A DNA stretch of 64,000 nt from Obelidium mucronatum (Eukaryota; Chytridiomycota; Chytridiomycetes; Chytridiales; Chytriomycetaceae). The notes under the pieces are model-generated. The model was not told where the DNA came from and made no database searches. It saw nothing but the letters and a program-made list of their open reading frames with translations. The stretch is from positions 62,001 to 126,000 of the forward strand of contig JAIVFH010000020.1 in the NCBI GenBank assembly GCA_025765595.1, read 5' to 3'. This document shows positions 35,609 through 45,580 of the stretch, one piece after another (position 1 is the stretch's first letter; every line of letters starts with the position of its first letter). Both the position numbers and the translations under genes were made by a program.

Positions 35609-35669
35609 TTCAATTCCAATCAAATCACAAAATCATAAAAACAAAAATAAAATAAAGTAAAATAATATA
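35609..35669. promoter_or_regulatory. 61-bp divergent promoter, hydrolase 1 / BET1
   Basis: 61 bp, almost entirely A/T (ATCATAAAAACAAAAATAAA and similar), separate the two start codons at 35608 (-) and 35670 (+). The abrupt step from the GC-rich hydrolase exon into this A/T block is striking. Confidence 0.6.
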
Positions 35670-36424
35670 ATGAATAACGCAACAAACCGCAATCGATACG
35701 GAAACAACGGGAACAGCAGTAGCAGCAGCAGCAGCAGCCATTTGGCCGATGACCAAGCTGCCTCGCTGCTCGAGAGCCAGAACGACGACAGTGTCAATGC
35801 ACTCCACGCAAAGATCAGAGCCATCAAAGGGGTACGCTTCCAGTTTAAAGTTGATTAAGCAAAGAAGCTGGATGAAAGTGTTGCGTGAAGATTGGGCTGA
35901 TGGCGTGCCAGTGGTTGGAACTTGGAACAGCCACCGCCTCTTGACTGGAAGTAGTGTACAACTTCAACTATACCGTGAATCAATGCCAACTGAGAAGAAA
36001 TTTCGACTTCAAGACGTGGGCAGTCTCTGTTCTATGCCGGATTGAGGCCTAGATTACAACCAATCTCCTATTAGGCTATTCCACCGCTCCATTCTATTTA
36101 TGTCACAACCATTGTTTCTCTAACATACAAAACCCAACTCAGATATCAATAAATCTGCAAGACAGTGTCAATGATCAAAACAGGTAATCCTGCTATATTA
36201 CAAGTTGACTGGATTCTTTCATGACTTTTAAAACAACAACTCTTAGATTCTTGGAAGACATGTCTCATTCATTCAACCAAGTTGGAGATGGCCTCAAATC
36301 TTCAACTCGTCGCGTACAGGCCATGCTTTCAACTCCGCATGGCCAACAGACATGCACAATGGCTATTCTGGTTGTTGTTTTGCTTATTTGCATTTGGGTA
36401 CTTTGGCGGAAATGGTCAAAATAA
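35670..36424 (+). CDS. BET1-type Qc-SNARE
   Basis: A small tail-anchored SNARE for ER-Golgi vesicle fusion. Three exons: 35670-35832 (Asn/Ser-rich leader with a poly-Ser run from AGC repeats, then LLESQNDDSVNALHAKIRAIKG), about 36143-36181 (ISINLQDSVNDQN) and about 36244-36424. Spliced, the helix reads SVNDQNRFLEDMSHSFNQV with the central Q of DQNR as the zero-layer glutamine. The C-terminus is one membrane anchor (AILVVVLLICIWVLW) plus RKWSK. Intron 1 is about 310 nt. Length about 125 residues, normal for Bet1. The Harbinger transposon inserted 109 bp after the stop. Confidence 0.8.
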
Positions 36425-36748
36425 ACGCATTGATCTTGTTTTTTCTTCCTTTTTTTTTCTTTTTTTTGGTTGAATTATTCTACATCAACTTTCTCTGTTT
36501 TTTTTGGAATGATTATTATTATTTTAATTTATTTAGGCCCCGTTTGGCAGGGAAAAATAAAATTTGAGTTTATTTCCAAATCCCAAATATTGGGTCAACT
36601 CGAATATTTCAAAATATGGAGGTCCCGATATTTGTAAATTGCCAATTTGGCTCAGTTCAGTGATATTTCCAAAAAAAAAATGAAATAAAGTCAAATATTT
36701 GTTTACAAAAGCAAAATATTGATATATTCTATAAAATTTCTAAAAACG

Positions 36749-38050
36749 TCATCTATTTCCCACGCGACGCTGATAGTCCTGCCACATTGCCTCTGCAATT
36801 GAGTCCCTCCAAGCCTTGGCATCTCTATCCCCACCTCTTGAACCACCCACGGCCACCATTTCTTCTCGACCACCAACCCCCTCCACTGTCTCAGGCTGGT
36901 AATCAAAGCCCATTCCGTCATTCCGGTACAGCTTTCGTATGATGTTAAACAAGGCGCAAAGGGCAATTACAAGATCCCGCTGAGTTTCGAGTGTGTAACC
37001 TCTCATTGCTTTCAGGATAGGGAAACGTTTACAGGTGCAACCAAAAATCCGTTCGACAACGTTCCGGAGTTTTGCATGCCGCAAATTGAACAATTCTTCG
37101 CGATTTGCAGGTCTAATGTCATAAAATGGTCAAACAATCATCAATCATAGAGACAAACAAAGTTACCTAAGATCCACTTGTCCCCATTCCTTCAGATGAT
37201 AACGCACTCCTTGATATGGAACCAGAACTTGTCTTGTCAACCCATATCCAGCGTCAGCGACATAGTACCGTGATGGTGGTATTGTGAATCCCTTTTCCAA
37301 GGCATCTTGAAGAACCCGTCCATCATGAGCAGAGCCCTCCCATCCCGCATGAATATGCTGATACATCATATCGAATCCGCAGGCTCCAAACACATTTTGA
37401 GACAGTCCTCCACCTTTTCGATCTCTATAAGGGGCACTCTCGGTTTCACCAACAACGGCGTGGATGTGGGTTCCATCAAATGCCCCAACACATCCATCAA
37501 AATAAGGGGAAAACTTACTATCACTTGAGATCTCTTCCGGAATAGGGCATCCTTCTTGTGGTACCTTCATAAAGCGTGGTGCCAACTCCAACAATGCAGC
37601 CAAGCACCCGTGGAAGCACTTGCTAATGGTCTCTCCAGATCTTTGGAAGCGTTCCTGTGTGTCTCGGTTCGAGTTATTGCCTCCCACAATGTGAAGGAAT
37701 ATAGCAACTTGCTCGCTGGGTGTCATGGACCTACGAGGTGGCAAACATCCTGTTTGTGCCATCAAGAAAGTAAGACCACTACAACTCCGAGTTACATCAA
37801 GGAGACTCATAGCAACAAAAGTAACTTACTCAAACGTTTCAACATCCATTCGCAAGTTCTCATGGATGCGTACTTTGCTGCCAGTTCGCAACTCTTGCAC
37901 CCAGTCGGCACCAGTAAGTGCCGAAGTACGGCAAGGAGTCCGATGCAGACGGTTCTGCACCAGCTGTATAGCTTTGGCTGCTGCTAACGCAATGACCAGG
38001 ATAGCAAGACGACGGCGTCTTTCTTGTTCAGTGAGGGTGAGTCGATTCAT
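36749..38050 (-). CDS. HARBI1-like DDE transposase of element 1
   Basis: Harbinger nuclease with the DDE_Tnp_4 fold. Start MNRLTLTEQERRRR at 38050. Two introns are clear: a 51-nt one ending before GLTFLMAQTGCLPPRR (about 37777) and one at about 37097-37166. Catalytic residues are visible as D in CVGAFDGTHIHA, D in YYVADAGYG and E in NVVERIFGC. The product is about 390 residues, close to family size. The N-terminal helix-turn-helix region (SMTPSEQVAIFLHIV, RFQRSGETISKCFH) is present. No internal stop in the modelled frame. Confidence 0.88.
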
Positions 38051-38185
38051 TGAAAAAAAAACAAAGTCAAAAAAATCACAAGCCTTGCATGACGCAATTG
38101 GTTCCGGAACACAATTGACCAATCGGCATCTTCTGATCACAAGACCTGTCACGTGCCGTTGGTTGTAACAGTGTCTTTCACTATT

Positions 38186-39331
38186 ATGCAAATGAGAAAA
38201 ATAATGTCGTCAAGACACAACTGGACGAATGAGCAAGAGACGTATCTACTGGAGCAGCTCCGTTCCCAAGCTGAAGCAGGAAAGCGTGCTGGCCAATCGT
38301 TCAAGGATGATGCCTGGAACTTGGTGCTGGAGCGTATAAACACCAAGTTCAAACTAAACCTCACCGGGAAGCAACTCAAGTCCAAGAACAATACCCTGAG
38401 AACCCGTCTCCAAATGACCCTCAAGATGAAAAGCCGTAGTGGGTGGGGTTGGGTTGAAGAAACTCATACTCCTACAAATGACCCGGACGTGATCAAGGCA
38501 TACATAGAGGTGACTTGGACTTTATTCAAACCTGCTCCCTGCCATGAATACCTTTAACCTTGTATTACCTTTTTCTTTCAGACCCTGAGAAAGGAGCATC
38601 AAGCGACTGCTCGCGAAATTACTACGCAGGGCTGCCGTGACTTTCTGCTACTCTCGGAACTCTACGAAAAAAACATGGCCACTGGGGCGCTAGCACTGAG
38701 TTCTGTAGCGGCTGGCACCGAGTGTGCATCTGGACAAGCTGCTGGCGACAACGACGATGGAGAGGAATCTGAAAAAGAGAACGACTCTCTTGAATCATTA
38801 CTACCAGCAGCTTCCAGCTTCAGCCTCAATTCTTCTAGTAATGGCTCCAGGTCCAACTCCAACGCTTCCAACGCTTCCAACGGTTCCAACGGTTCCAACT
38901 ATTGCAGCTCCATCTCAGCAGGTGGCTCCGCCGGCACAGCTTCAAAGGGGGCGAAGCGATCCGCAACTTCAGGACTCGGAGAACGTGAAAAGCGTGTCCA
39001 CAAGAACCCAACTCAACTTGATGCTCTGACGAATACCCTTGGCCAAGCCCTGGAGATGATGAAACCTCCTCCAATTGATCGTTGTTCTGCAACATTGTTC
39101 AAACTTCCTGAGTCAGTCCAACTGACAATGGTAGTTGCCAAAAAACTGAACGACCTCTTGATGCGGTACAATGGAGAATATGAGGGCGAGTACTGTTCTT
39201 GGCTGCATCCACGAATGACATACAAGTTTGGAAAAGTTTTGGCTGATCCACACAATGCGGCCATGTTCTTGGGGACTGATTCGGACGAGGCGCTGGTTGA
39301 GTTGTTGAAAGATCTGCAGGACGAGTTTTAA
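38186..39331 (+). CDS. Myb/SANT-like DNA-binding partner of element 1
   Basis: The second Harbinger protein, normally needed with HARBI1 for nuclear entry and end recognition. The N-terminal tryptophan-spaced domain reads HNWTNEQETYLLEQL...FKDDAWNLVLERINTKF...TGKQLKSKNNTLR, the plant/fungal Myb_DNA-bind_3 pattern. An intron (about 38510-38580) follows AYIE. The middle is Ser/Asn-rich low complexity, and the C-terminus is helical (LEMMKPPPIDR...VVAKKLNDLLMRY). The start could also be the ATG at 38192. Confidence 0.8.
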
Positions 39332-39755
39332 GTGATCTAAGCATGTTGTCTCTTTATTTTCTCTGTTCTTTCTTGTTTTACTTCATTACTGTTTATCATT
39401 ATTGTTGGTTTTGAATAGAATTCATATTTTTACTTTATCAGATTTTTTTTCTTCCGATTTTGTGAAATATGCCATTGAAATGCAGGTTCAAGCTGCATCT
39501 GATATTTACGCGATATTTGACCAAAATATTTGTTTTTTGCATTTGGGTTTTTTTGGATATTTACAAATACTGAATTTGACCAAAATCTGAAATATTTTTT
39601 TGAAATCGTCATTTTTGGCAAATTGGTATTTACAAATATTTTTTTTCAAATATTTATTTCTTATTTTCATTTTTCCCTAGGGAAATTTTCCTGCCAAACG
39701 GGGCCTTATTTACTATTTTTTGAACTTCTTCGTTTGTCGAAAAAAAAGCAACCAA

Positions 39756-41455
39756 ATGAGCAGCAACACTCAGCAACAAATCAACTCAACAATCTCGCAC
39801 CTCGAAATGACAAAAGAGCAGCAAGACGAAGAAGATAAGATAATCGGTACCTTTTTTGTCACCTGGCCGCCGGTCGCTGTTTGTTGTTTTTGGGAGCCAT
39901 TGACACGTAGAAAACAGCGAAACTCGTCAAGAAGGAAACCAGAGAAATCATGATTATCACAGAGAGTCATCGGCCTGCGGAGGAGCGCATGAAGCTTATT
40001 CAGTCAAAGTACCTCGAACTGGTAACAATATATTTTTTTTTCCTTCGCTTAGCGCCAGAGCAAACTCAGCTCAACTATTCTAAAATAATTCTCATCCTCC
40101 ATACAGTATCAACAAAACAAACGTATGGAGAGGGAATCGCTCAAACTGCTTAAACGGCAGGATATCGAACAAAAGGAAAAGGAAGCATTGATATCAGAGC
40201 TGCATAAGGTCACGATCCAAAAACAAAAGATTGAAAACTTGTGTCGAGAATTACAAAAGGATAACAAAAAGATCAAGGTATTTTTTTTTATTTTATTTTT
40301 TATTTTTATTATTTTTTGCTTGTTGTGGGAACTAAAAGTAATCACGTCTCTGTTGTACTACAAAATACTTAAGGAAAAGTGCGAATTAATTGTCGAATCT
40401 CAAAAACAAGAACGCGAAGAGCTATCCACAAAATTTGTCTCAACAATCAGTGAAATCCGCTCAGAAATCACACAAGTCAAAACAGTCGTGGGAATTGATT
40501 CGTCTCCATCATCATCATCATCAACAACAACATCAGATCCCGCGTCCATTGCAGCTATATACGATACCACCATCAAAGAAAAATTACTTCATTTCTTCAG
40601 TCAATGGACAGCACGCGAGAAACAGTTTGAAGCCGTCATCAAAACAAACGAAATGGAAATGAGGCTTTTGGAAAGTCGCGTGGAGAGTCAGAAACAATTG
40701 GCGACGCAGGAGGCAGAACGGGTGTGGAGTTTGAGAGCCCAGGTTGCCAGTTTTTTGAGTACAGAGAGAGACTTGAGGAGGCAGTTGCAAGTGTATGTTG
40801 ATAAGTTTCGGCAGGTTTGTCTTCTTTTTTTTTTTAGTAGTATAGCATGCTTTTTTTTTGTTTGTGAAAAGCTTGCTTGAAAAAATGAGTAATGGGATTG
40901 GCTTTCCATCCCCTCCTCCTTCTTAACCCCCAAAAACAAAATCACAGGTGGAAGAAACTCTCAACAAAAGCAATGAACTGTTTTCAACGTTTCGAATCGA
41001 AATGGAAGCAATGACCAACAAGACGAAACGATTGGAAACTGATAATTTAAATCTAAAAGCCCGACTGGAAGCAATCAACAATAGCATGATTCAAATTGCA
41101 CAGGAACGGAATAAAACGCGTAAAATTATTGATGCAGCGCGATATGGGAAAGAAAAGCTGGAAAGCTTGTGTCGGGTAAACTTGTTTTTGTTTTTTATGC
41201 ACTCTTTTTTTTTTAAATTATTCTTTATAGGCCCTGCAAGCTGAAAGGAATGAGTTGCGGAAACGACTCACTGTCTATGAACCCCCGGGATTTATTCCGC
41301 CCGCTTCCTCGAATGGTGCTGAAGCTGCCAAGGCGCCTGTTACAACTCCTATTCCAAAACAGCCGCAACAGGAGCTGTCGGCGCCTGCTCCTACTCCTCC
41401 AACTCCACAGGGAAGCAGCGCTCCAATAGACAAGAAAGGAAAGTCGAAAAAATGA
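39756..41455 (+). CDS. Taxilin family coiled-coil protein
   Basis: Taxilins are long coiled-coil proteins that bind syntaxins and nascent-chain complexes. The exons give KLVKKETREIMIITESHRPAEE-like sequence, IENLCRELQKDNKKIK, FRQVEETLNKSNELFSTFRIEMEAM and KLESLCRALQAERNELRKR, all hallmark taxilin blocks. The tail is Pro/Ala-rich and Lys-rich. Five to six exons with short introns carrying T runs. The start at 39756 (MSSNTQQQINSTIS) lies 48 bp after the end of the Harbinger element, so the transposon now occupies its upstream region and could affect expression. Confidence 0.88.
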
Positions 41456-41710
41456 CAACAAGGCAATGCGGATGGCGGGGTTTTTAGTTGAGTTGTGGAT
41501 ATTGCTGACTGTGATTTATTTGTTGTTCTTGGGGTATCAAGCAAGCAGGAAAAAAAAAACATGCAAAAAGACGGAAAGAAGAAACTGGGATTCGTGTTGA
41601 ACAGAAGTTGCGCTTTATTGGGCAGTTTCTACCCCATGACTCACTTTCTTTTATACATCTTTTTCATTTATTTTAGTCTGTTTTTCTTGAAATACAATTA
41701 CAAACACAAT

Positions 41711-42265
41711 TCACACAACTTGGTGTTCATGAACTACAATCACTGGAACGCTCAAATGATGCAGTAAATGATCACTCACACTACCAAGCATCGCTTTTTG
41801 AATCATCCCCATCCCTCGAGTTCCCACAACAACCATTTCCGCCTTCAAAGCCGTGACAGCCTCACACAACTCCATTCTCGGATCCCCCATCAACGCGAGA
41901 CACCGCACCACAACCCCTTTATCCCCCTCCATAACCCGATACCCATACTGTTTCAATAAATTATGTGACTCAATACGCGCCTGCTGATTCATCCACTCAA
42001 AGTATTCCGCATTGTTGTACACAGCCACCTCAGCAAACATGTCATCGCCCGACGGGATCAGGACTTTGGGCGGCGGCGCGCGGCAGTGGAGGAGCACCAG
42101 TTGATCCACAATGCCACTGGCGGAAGCGTCAGAGGAGTTGCGGCAGAGGTTTTGGAGGCACCAGGAGAAGGCGTGGTCAGAGTTCTTGGAGCCGTCGATT
42201 GCGATGCAGATTATACGGGTTTTTGCGGATGGTGGCGTGTAGGGGAGGGCGTCGTCAAAGATCAT
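41711..42265 (-). CDS. Universal stress protein, UspA family
   Basis: A compact single-exon Usp protein of about 184 residues. Blocks: RIICIAIDGSKNSDHAFSWCL (strand 1 and first helix), LVLLHCRAP, and the ATP-loop region VVVGTRGMGMIQKAMLGSVSDHLL followed by SVPVIVVHEH. The GxGG-like G-x2-G-x9-GS motif is intact, so nucleotide binding is likely. Start MIFDDALPYTPPSAKTR at 42265, preferred over upstream codons because the Usp fold begins directly after it. Unlike the Usp gene at 12-13.5 kb it has no low-complexity extension. Confidence 0.88.
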   Translation of the reverse strand: MIFDDALPYTPPSAKTRIICIAIDGSKNSDHAFSWCLQNLCRNSSDASASGIVDQLVLLHCRAPPPKVLIPSGDDMFAEVAVYNNAEYFEWMNQQARIESHNLLKQYGYRVMEGDKGVVVRCLALMGDPRMELCEAVTALKAEMVVVGTRGMGMIQKAMLGSVSDHLLHHLSVPVIVVHEHQVV

Positions 42266-42568
42266 TCTGTTTTTTTTTTTGTTGTGTGTTTTTTTTGTGG
42301 CACTGTTGGGTTTATATTTCAAGGAAAATGTCAAGGTGACTCATTCCGACCCCTTCTCACGAAGGGTTAAGTTGGGTTTGACTCTTTTGAGCGTTCTCTC
42401 GGCTGATTTGAGTAGTTAGACCGGAGGATATGAAATGATGGTCCCGGGAATTTGGCTTGGAATTGTAAACAGTGGAATTTATGAGACCCCTGAAATCTTA
42501 CCATTTCTAAAAGAGGTGGCACAATCTTCTTTTTCTGGGTGGTAAAATAATACTCAGTTTAAAAAAGA
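42266..42568. other. Divergent intergenic region, USP2 / orphan
   Basis: 303 bp with T-rich tracts near the USP start (poly-T at 42270-42297) and no recognisable gene or repeat. Confidence 0.45.
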
Positions 42569-43388
42569 ATGGGTTTCAGCAAGACGTTACTCTGTCGCAT
42601 GTCATCAAACTGGAAATCCTTGGCAACCTTGTCGCGCTCCCAAGAAAACCAGTACCCCAGCAACATCAACTTTATTGTATCTGCCAACCACCAGCAGTTT
42701 CCCAAAAGTGGTTGGAGCTGCCACTAAATCAAGATTCTTTACTTCAGTTGATCGTCTCCCACGCGTCCTTGGCAGACAAGACCTATTGACTATCCTCCCA
42801 CCTCACCAACATGAACGCGCCAAAGCCATTGCGAAGCACGAAGGAACTGCATCTTCCAAAATGTTTGACGCGTTGAAACCACCCACCCAACAAGACCCAT
42901 ACAGTCCCGAAACGCGCCACATGATGCTTGGACTCGTCAACTCCCGCACAAATCTTTTCACAATCGCTGGACAACAAGGACCGCATGAACGATTCGCAAT
43001 CAATGTCCTCCCGTTTCCTGTGGATGATGCAAGTAGCCAAGAGCTTCTTGACGGTGTTCGCGCGTATACTGGCGCATCGGAGGTGGGATTGCCTGGTATC
43101 CAGAATTTCTTGGGATTTACGCGGTGGGTGTCCAAGTTTGGTCCTGTCCCTATTCCAGTGTATAATGGAACTCAAGAGTTTCTTTCGGGATCGGAGGTTG
43201 ATGGTCCGTTGAATTTGTGGGATGGAGGGAAGGAGTTGCATCGTGGAGTGGTTGTTCTTGTTGGATTCTGAATCTTGGTTCCTTCGTCTTTGGCAGCGCG
43301 GCAGTTTTTTACTTTTGTTCCTGAAACGGTGACTGTTTTGTTTGAGGCGACTGATTATTGGAAGTTGGATGAAATCGCGGATCTTTGA
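42569..43388 (+). CDS. Uncharacterised protein, possibly mitochondrial
   Basis: I do not recognise the family. The first ATG (42569, MGFSKT) is out of frame with the main coding block. A GTTACT donor near 42585 and a CAG acceptor at about 42693 would join it to SFPKVVGAATKSRFFTSVDRLPRVLGRQ; one deleted A at 42700 is the alternative. The main block contains RHMMLGLVNSRTNLFTIAGQ, FAINVLPFPVDDASSQELLDGV and IQNFLGFTRWVSKFGPVPIP. A TGA at 43269 disappears with a 54-nt intron (43243-43296), giving the ending FVPETVTVLFEATDYWKLDEIADL. Basic N-terminus could be a targeting signal (inference). Confidence 0.55.
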
Positions 43389-43522
43389 GAGTTATGAATC
43401 ATTCTTCTTTGTATATTCCTCTTTTATTTTATAGTTGCATATTCTCCTTCTTGTGAAGTGAATAAACCACCAAAGTTACTAATACTACAACTATCGAATC
43501 ACGATCGAACGGCACTTGCTGA

Positions 43523-43867
43523 TTAACGAGTGCCAGTCACAGAGCTGACAACTTTACCACCAGACTTCACGGTTCTAGTCTCGGTATCAACTGTTCCGCT
43601 TGCCGTAATGACAGACTTTTTCTCCAATTCAATTACTTCGTCTCCGGCCTGAATCGACTCTGCAACAATATGAATGCGTTCTCCAGCAGTTTCGATTGTT
43701 GTTCTGGTGGTTGTAGACACTTTGTCTCCCTTTTTGTGTATAATTGATTGTGTTGAGGTGATTGTCTCGTCTTCCGCAAGAGGAGGAGCTACAGCGTCTG
43801 GATCCACAGTGGTAATGTCAACCGAGGCTTTGCAAATATCGTCGTGAATTTCGTTGGTGTGAATCAT
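43523..43867 (-). CDS. Small uncharacterised protein, beta-rich
   Basis: Single exon, 114 residues, MIHTNEIHDDICKASVDITT... rich in Thr, Val, Glu and Lys with alternating patterns (TTTRTTIETAGERIHIVAES, GTVDTETRTVKSGGKVVSS) that suggest beta strands. No signal peptide or membrane segment. Family unknown. It starts 46 bp from the divergent zinc-knuckle gene A1, so the two may share a promoter. Confidence 0.6.
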   Translation of the reverse strand: MIHTNEIHDDICKASVDITTVDPDAVAPPLAEDETITSTQSIIHKKGDKVSTTTRTTIETAGERIHIVAESIQAGDEVIELEKKSVITASGTVDTETRTVKSGGKVVSSVTGTR

Positions 43868-43913
43868 TGCAGCGAGAGGTATTGAGCTGTATTGAGTGGT
43901 TTTCAAAAAAAAA
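43868..43913. promoter_or_regulatory. 46-bp divergent promoter, small orphan / A1
   Basis: 46 bp lie between start codons at 43867 (-) and 43914 (+), including a poly-A run next to the A1 start. No TATA box is seen. Confidence 0.55.
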
Positions 43914-45429
43914 ATGCCCAAAGCACCACCAAAACGAACCCAGGCGGCAGCAGCAAAGAACTCAAAAAGCTGCAAATCCTGCGGCCTCTCCGACCACATC
44001 CTCCCTACCAGCAAGAAATGCAAAAGTTATGACGCTGAGGCAAAAGCAGTGGCCAAAATGCTCCTGGTTGTCCAGAAAAAGAGTAACAACTTGGAAATGA
44101 TGTACGACAAAGTTGCGCTTCTTGACAACCCATACTTTCGAGAGTTTTCCGACTTTGTCGCTGAGCAAGTGCGTATACAACAAAAGATGGACGCGATGGA
44201 ACCGCGTCCGTGGACCGAAATTGAAGGCATGCCCTGCAGCGGCGTCACTTACAAACCGTGGGTATGCAATGGACGGAAGGAAGCAACGTTTCGAGGGCGC
44301 GAATCAAGCGATCCGCATTATCTGTTTAATCTTTGGCTGCATGTTATCTTGAACAGTAACGCCTCGGATGAAATTGGATACGTGGATGACTTGGAAAGCT
44401 GTTTGGAAAAGTTTGAGGAATGGTACGAGACCGGGTATCAATGGCGCAAGCCGCGTAATGCAGCAACAATGGCCATCACGAATGCGGATATGCTGGAGCA
44501 CTTGAAATTCAATTTTCGAGTGTCAGAAAAGACATCATCAAAATTGTTCAAGGACGATCCTGGCCAGAGACAAGTGTTTGATGCCATGAAAGAGCTAAAG
44601 CAATGCGGGGACTATTTTGCATTTCGCGGATCTGTTGAGTGACATTTTTTATTGTGAGTTTTAACGTTTTTTACTAACTGCGATGCATATAGTCCGATAC
44701 AGCTAAACTCAGCGTCTCAAAGTTTGATGATACCCTCTGCCCACCTGGTAAAAGCGCCAAACTCTTACTTGGCATGTTTGGGTTACCCAAAACCTCGAAC
44801 GGAATGTCCTTCTGTCTTCGCACCATCGGAGACCAAATTTCAAACACGCTCAACAATGGCTTCCCTGGAAAGCGGTTGTGGCAAGAGGAAGGGGTTAAGC
44901 GAGAAATCAAGACGGAAGTCAAGTTGGAAGTCAAGTGGGAAGAGAATGGGAGTTATCCATCACTGGCACCAGCAGAAGCTCGCTGTTCTTTGGCGGCAGA
45001 GAGTGATAAAACAGTTTATGAACTCGAGAATCGCGGTATAGTAAGGGTGAAGCACGAAACCGCGTTTGTGTGCGCTGAAGAGAGCATGAGTCGTGTTGTA
45101 GGTATTTTTGTTTCCGTCGTATCTCTACGCTTATTTTTACATTTAATGCGTATGTTTAGAAGCAGGAGGTTAAGACAGAGAATGTCAAGTATTCGTACCT
45201 TTTGCCTTTATGGCCTGTTGAGATTGATAGATTGGCTTATAACTTCCACAACGATATCCTGAAACCGCGATGGAATAGTCAAAAATCGGAACCCGCTGTG
45301 AAATCAGAGGTCAAGGTGGAACCAAAAGTGGAGAATAGAGAAAGCTCTGACACTGATTCCGAGTTATCTGATGTGGACGAGTATTCCTCGTCCGACGAAT
45401 CTGACTTCTATATTTTGATTGAGGACTGA
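43914..45429 (+). CDS. Zinc-knuckle protein A1 (unknown family)
   Basis: Start MPKAPPKRTQAAAAK at 43914. A C-x2-C-x4-H-x7-C motif (residues 20-36, CKSCGLSDHILPTSKKC) resembles a CCHC zinc knuckle with a basic surround. It is followed by a helical region (DNPYFREFSDFVAEQVRIQQ), the block WVCNGRKEATFRGRESSDPH, and YLFNLWLHV. Exon 2 (after an intron with donor GTTGAG at 44634) has CPPGKSAKLLLGMFGLPK and MSFCLRTIGDQI. Exon 3 has YLLPLWPVEIDRLAYNFHND then an acidic Ser-rich tail ending SDESDFYILIED. The tail and repeated EIKTEVKLEVK runs suggest a nuclear protein. Paralogue of A2 at 49236-50905. Function unknown; nucleic-acid binding is inferred from the knuckle only. Confidence 0.7.
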
Positions 45430-45580
45430 AGACCCTGTTGAGTTCGGAGATTCAACTATTCATTTGAAAAAACCTGCCGACTCGTTTTCAAAGAATAATA
45501 TATATCGAAGGTTGATTACCACGGCTACATTGTGTTTTTATTGTTTATTATCAAACACTCTCGCCAACCACGAATCCGGT

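Larger units (their letters stand above)
36536..39705. mobile_element. PIF/Harbinger DNA transposon 1, complete, TSD TTA
   Basis: A 3170-bp element. The terminal inverted repeats are GGCCCCGTTTGGCAGG at 36536-36551 and its reverse complement at 39690-39705. Both ends are flanked by TTA (36533-36535 and 39706-39708), the three-base target duplication typical of Harbinger elements. Inside are a HARBI1-type transposase on - and a Myb/SANT-like gene on +, divergent, with starts 135 bp apart. AT-rich subterminal zones contain repeated AAATATTT-like words. Both genes look intact, which suggests recent activity. Confidence 0.92.

Noticed and set aside
42675..42720. Frameshift in an A4 run at the start of the 42.6-kb orphan
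   Set aside because: An intron with donor GTTACT and acceptor CAG also links the first ATG to the main frame, so the slip is not proven.
43243..43296. In-frame TGA at 43269 as selenocysteine or readthrough, followed by about 40 open codons
   Set aside because: A 54-nt GT...AG intron with a CTGAAT branch-like site removes the TGA and keeps the frame; no SECIS-like element was seen.
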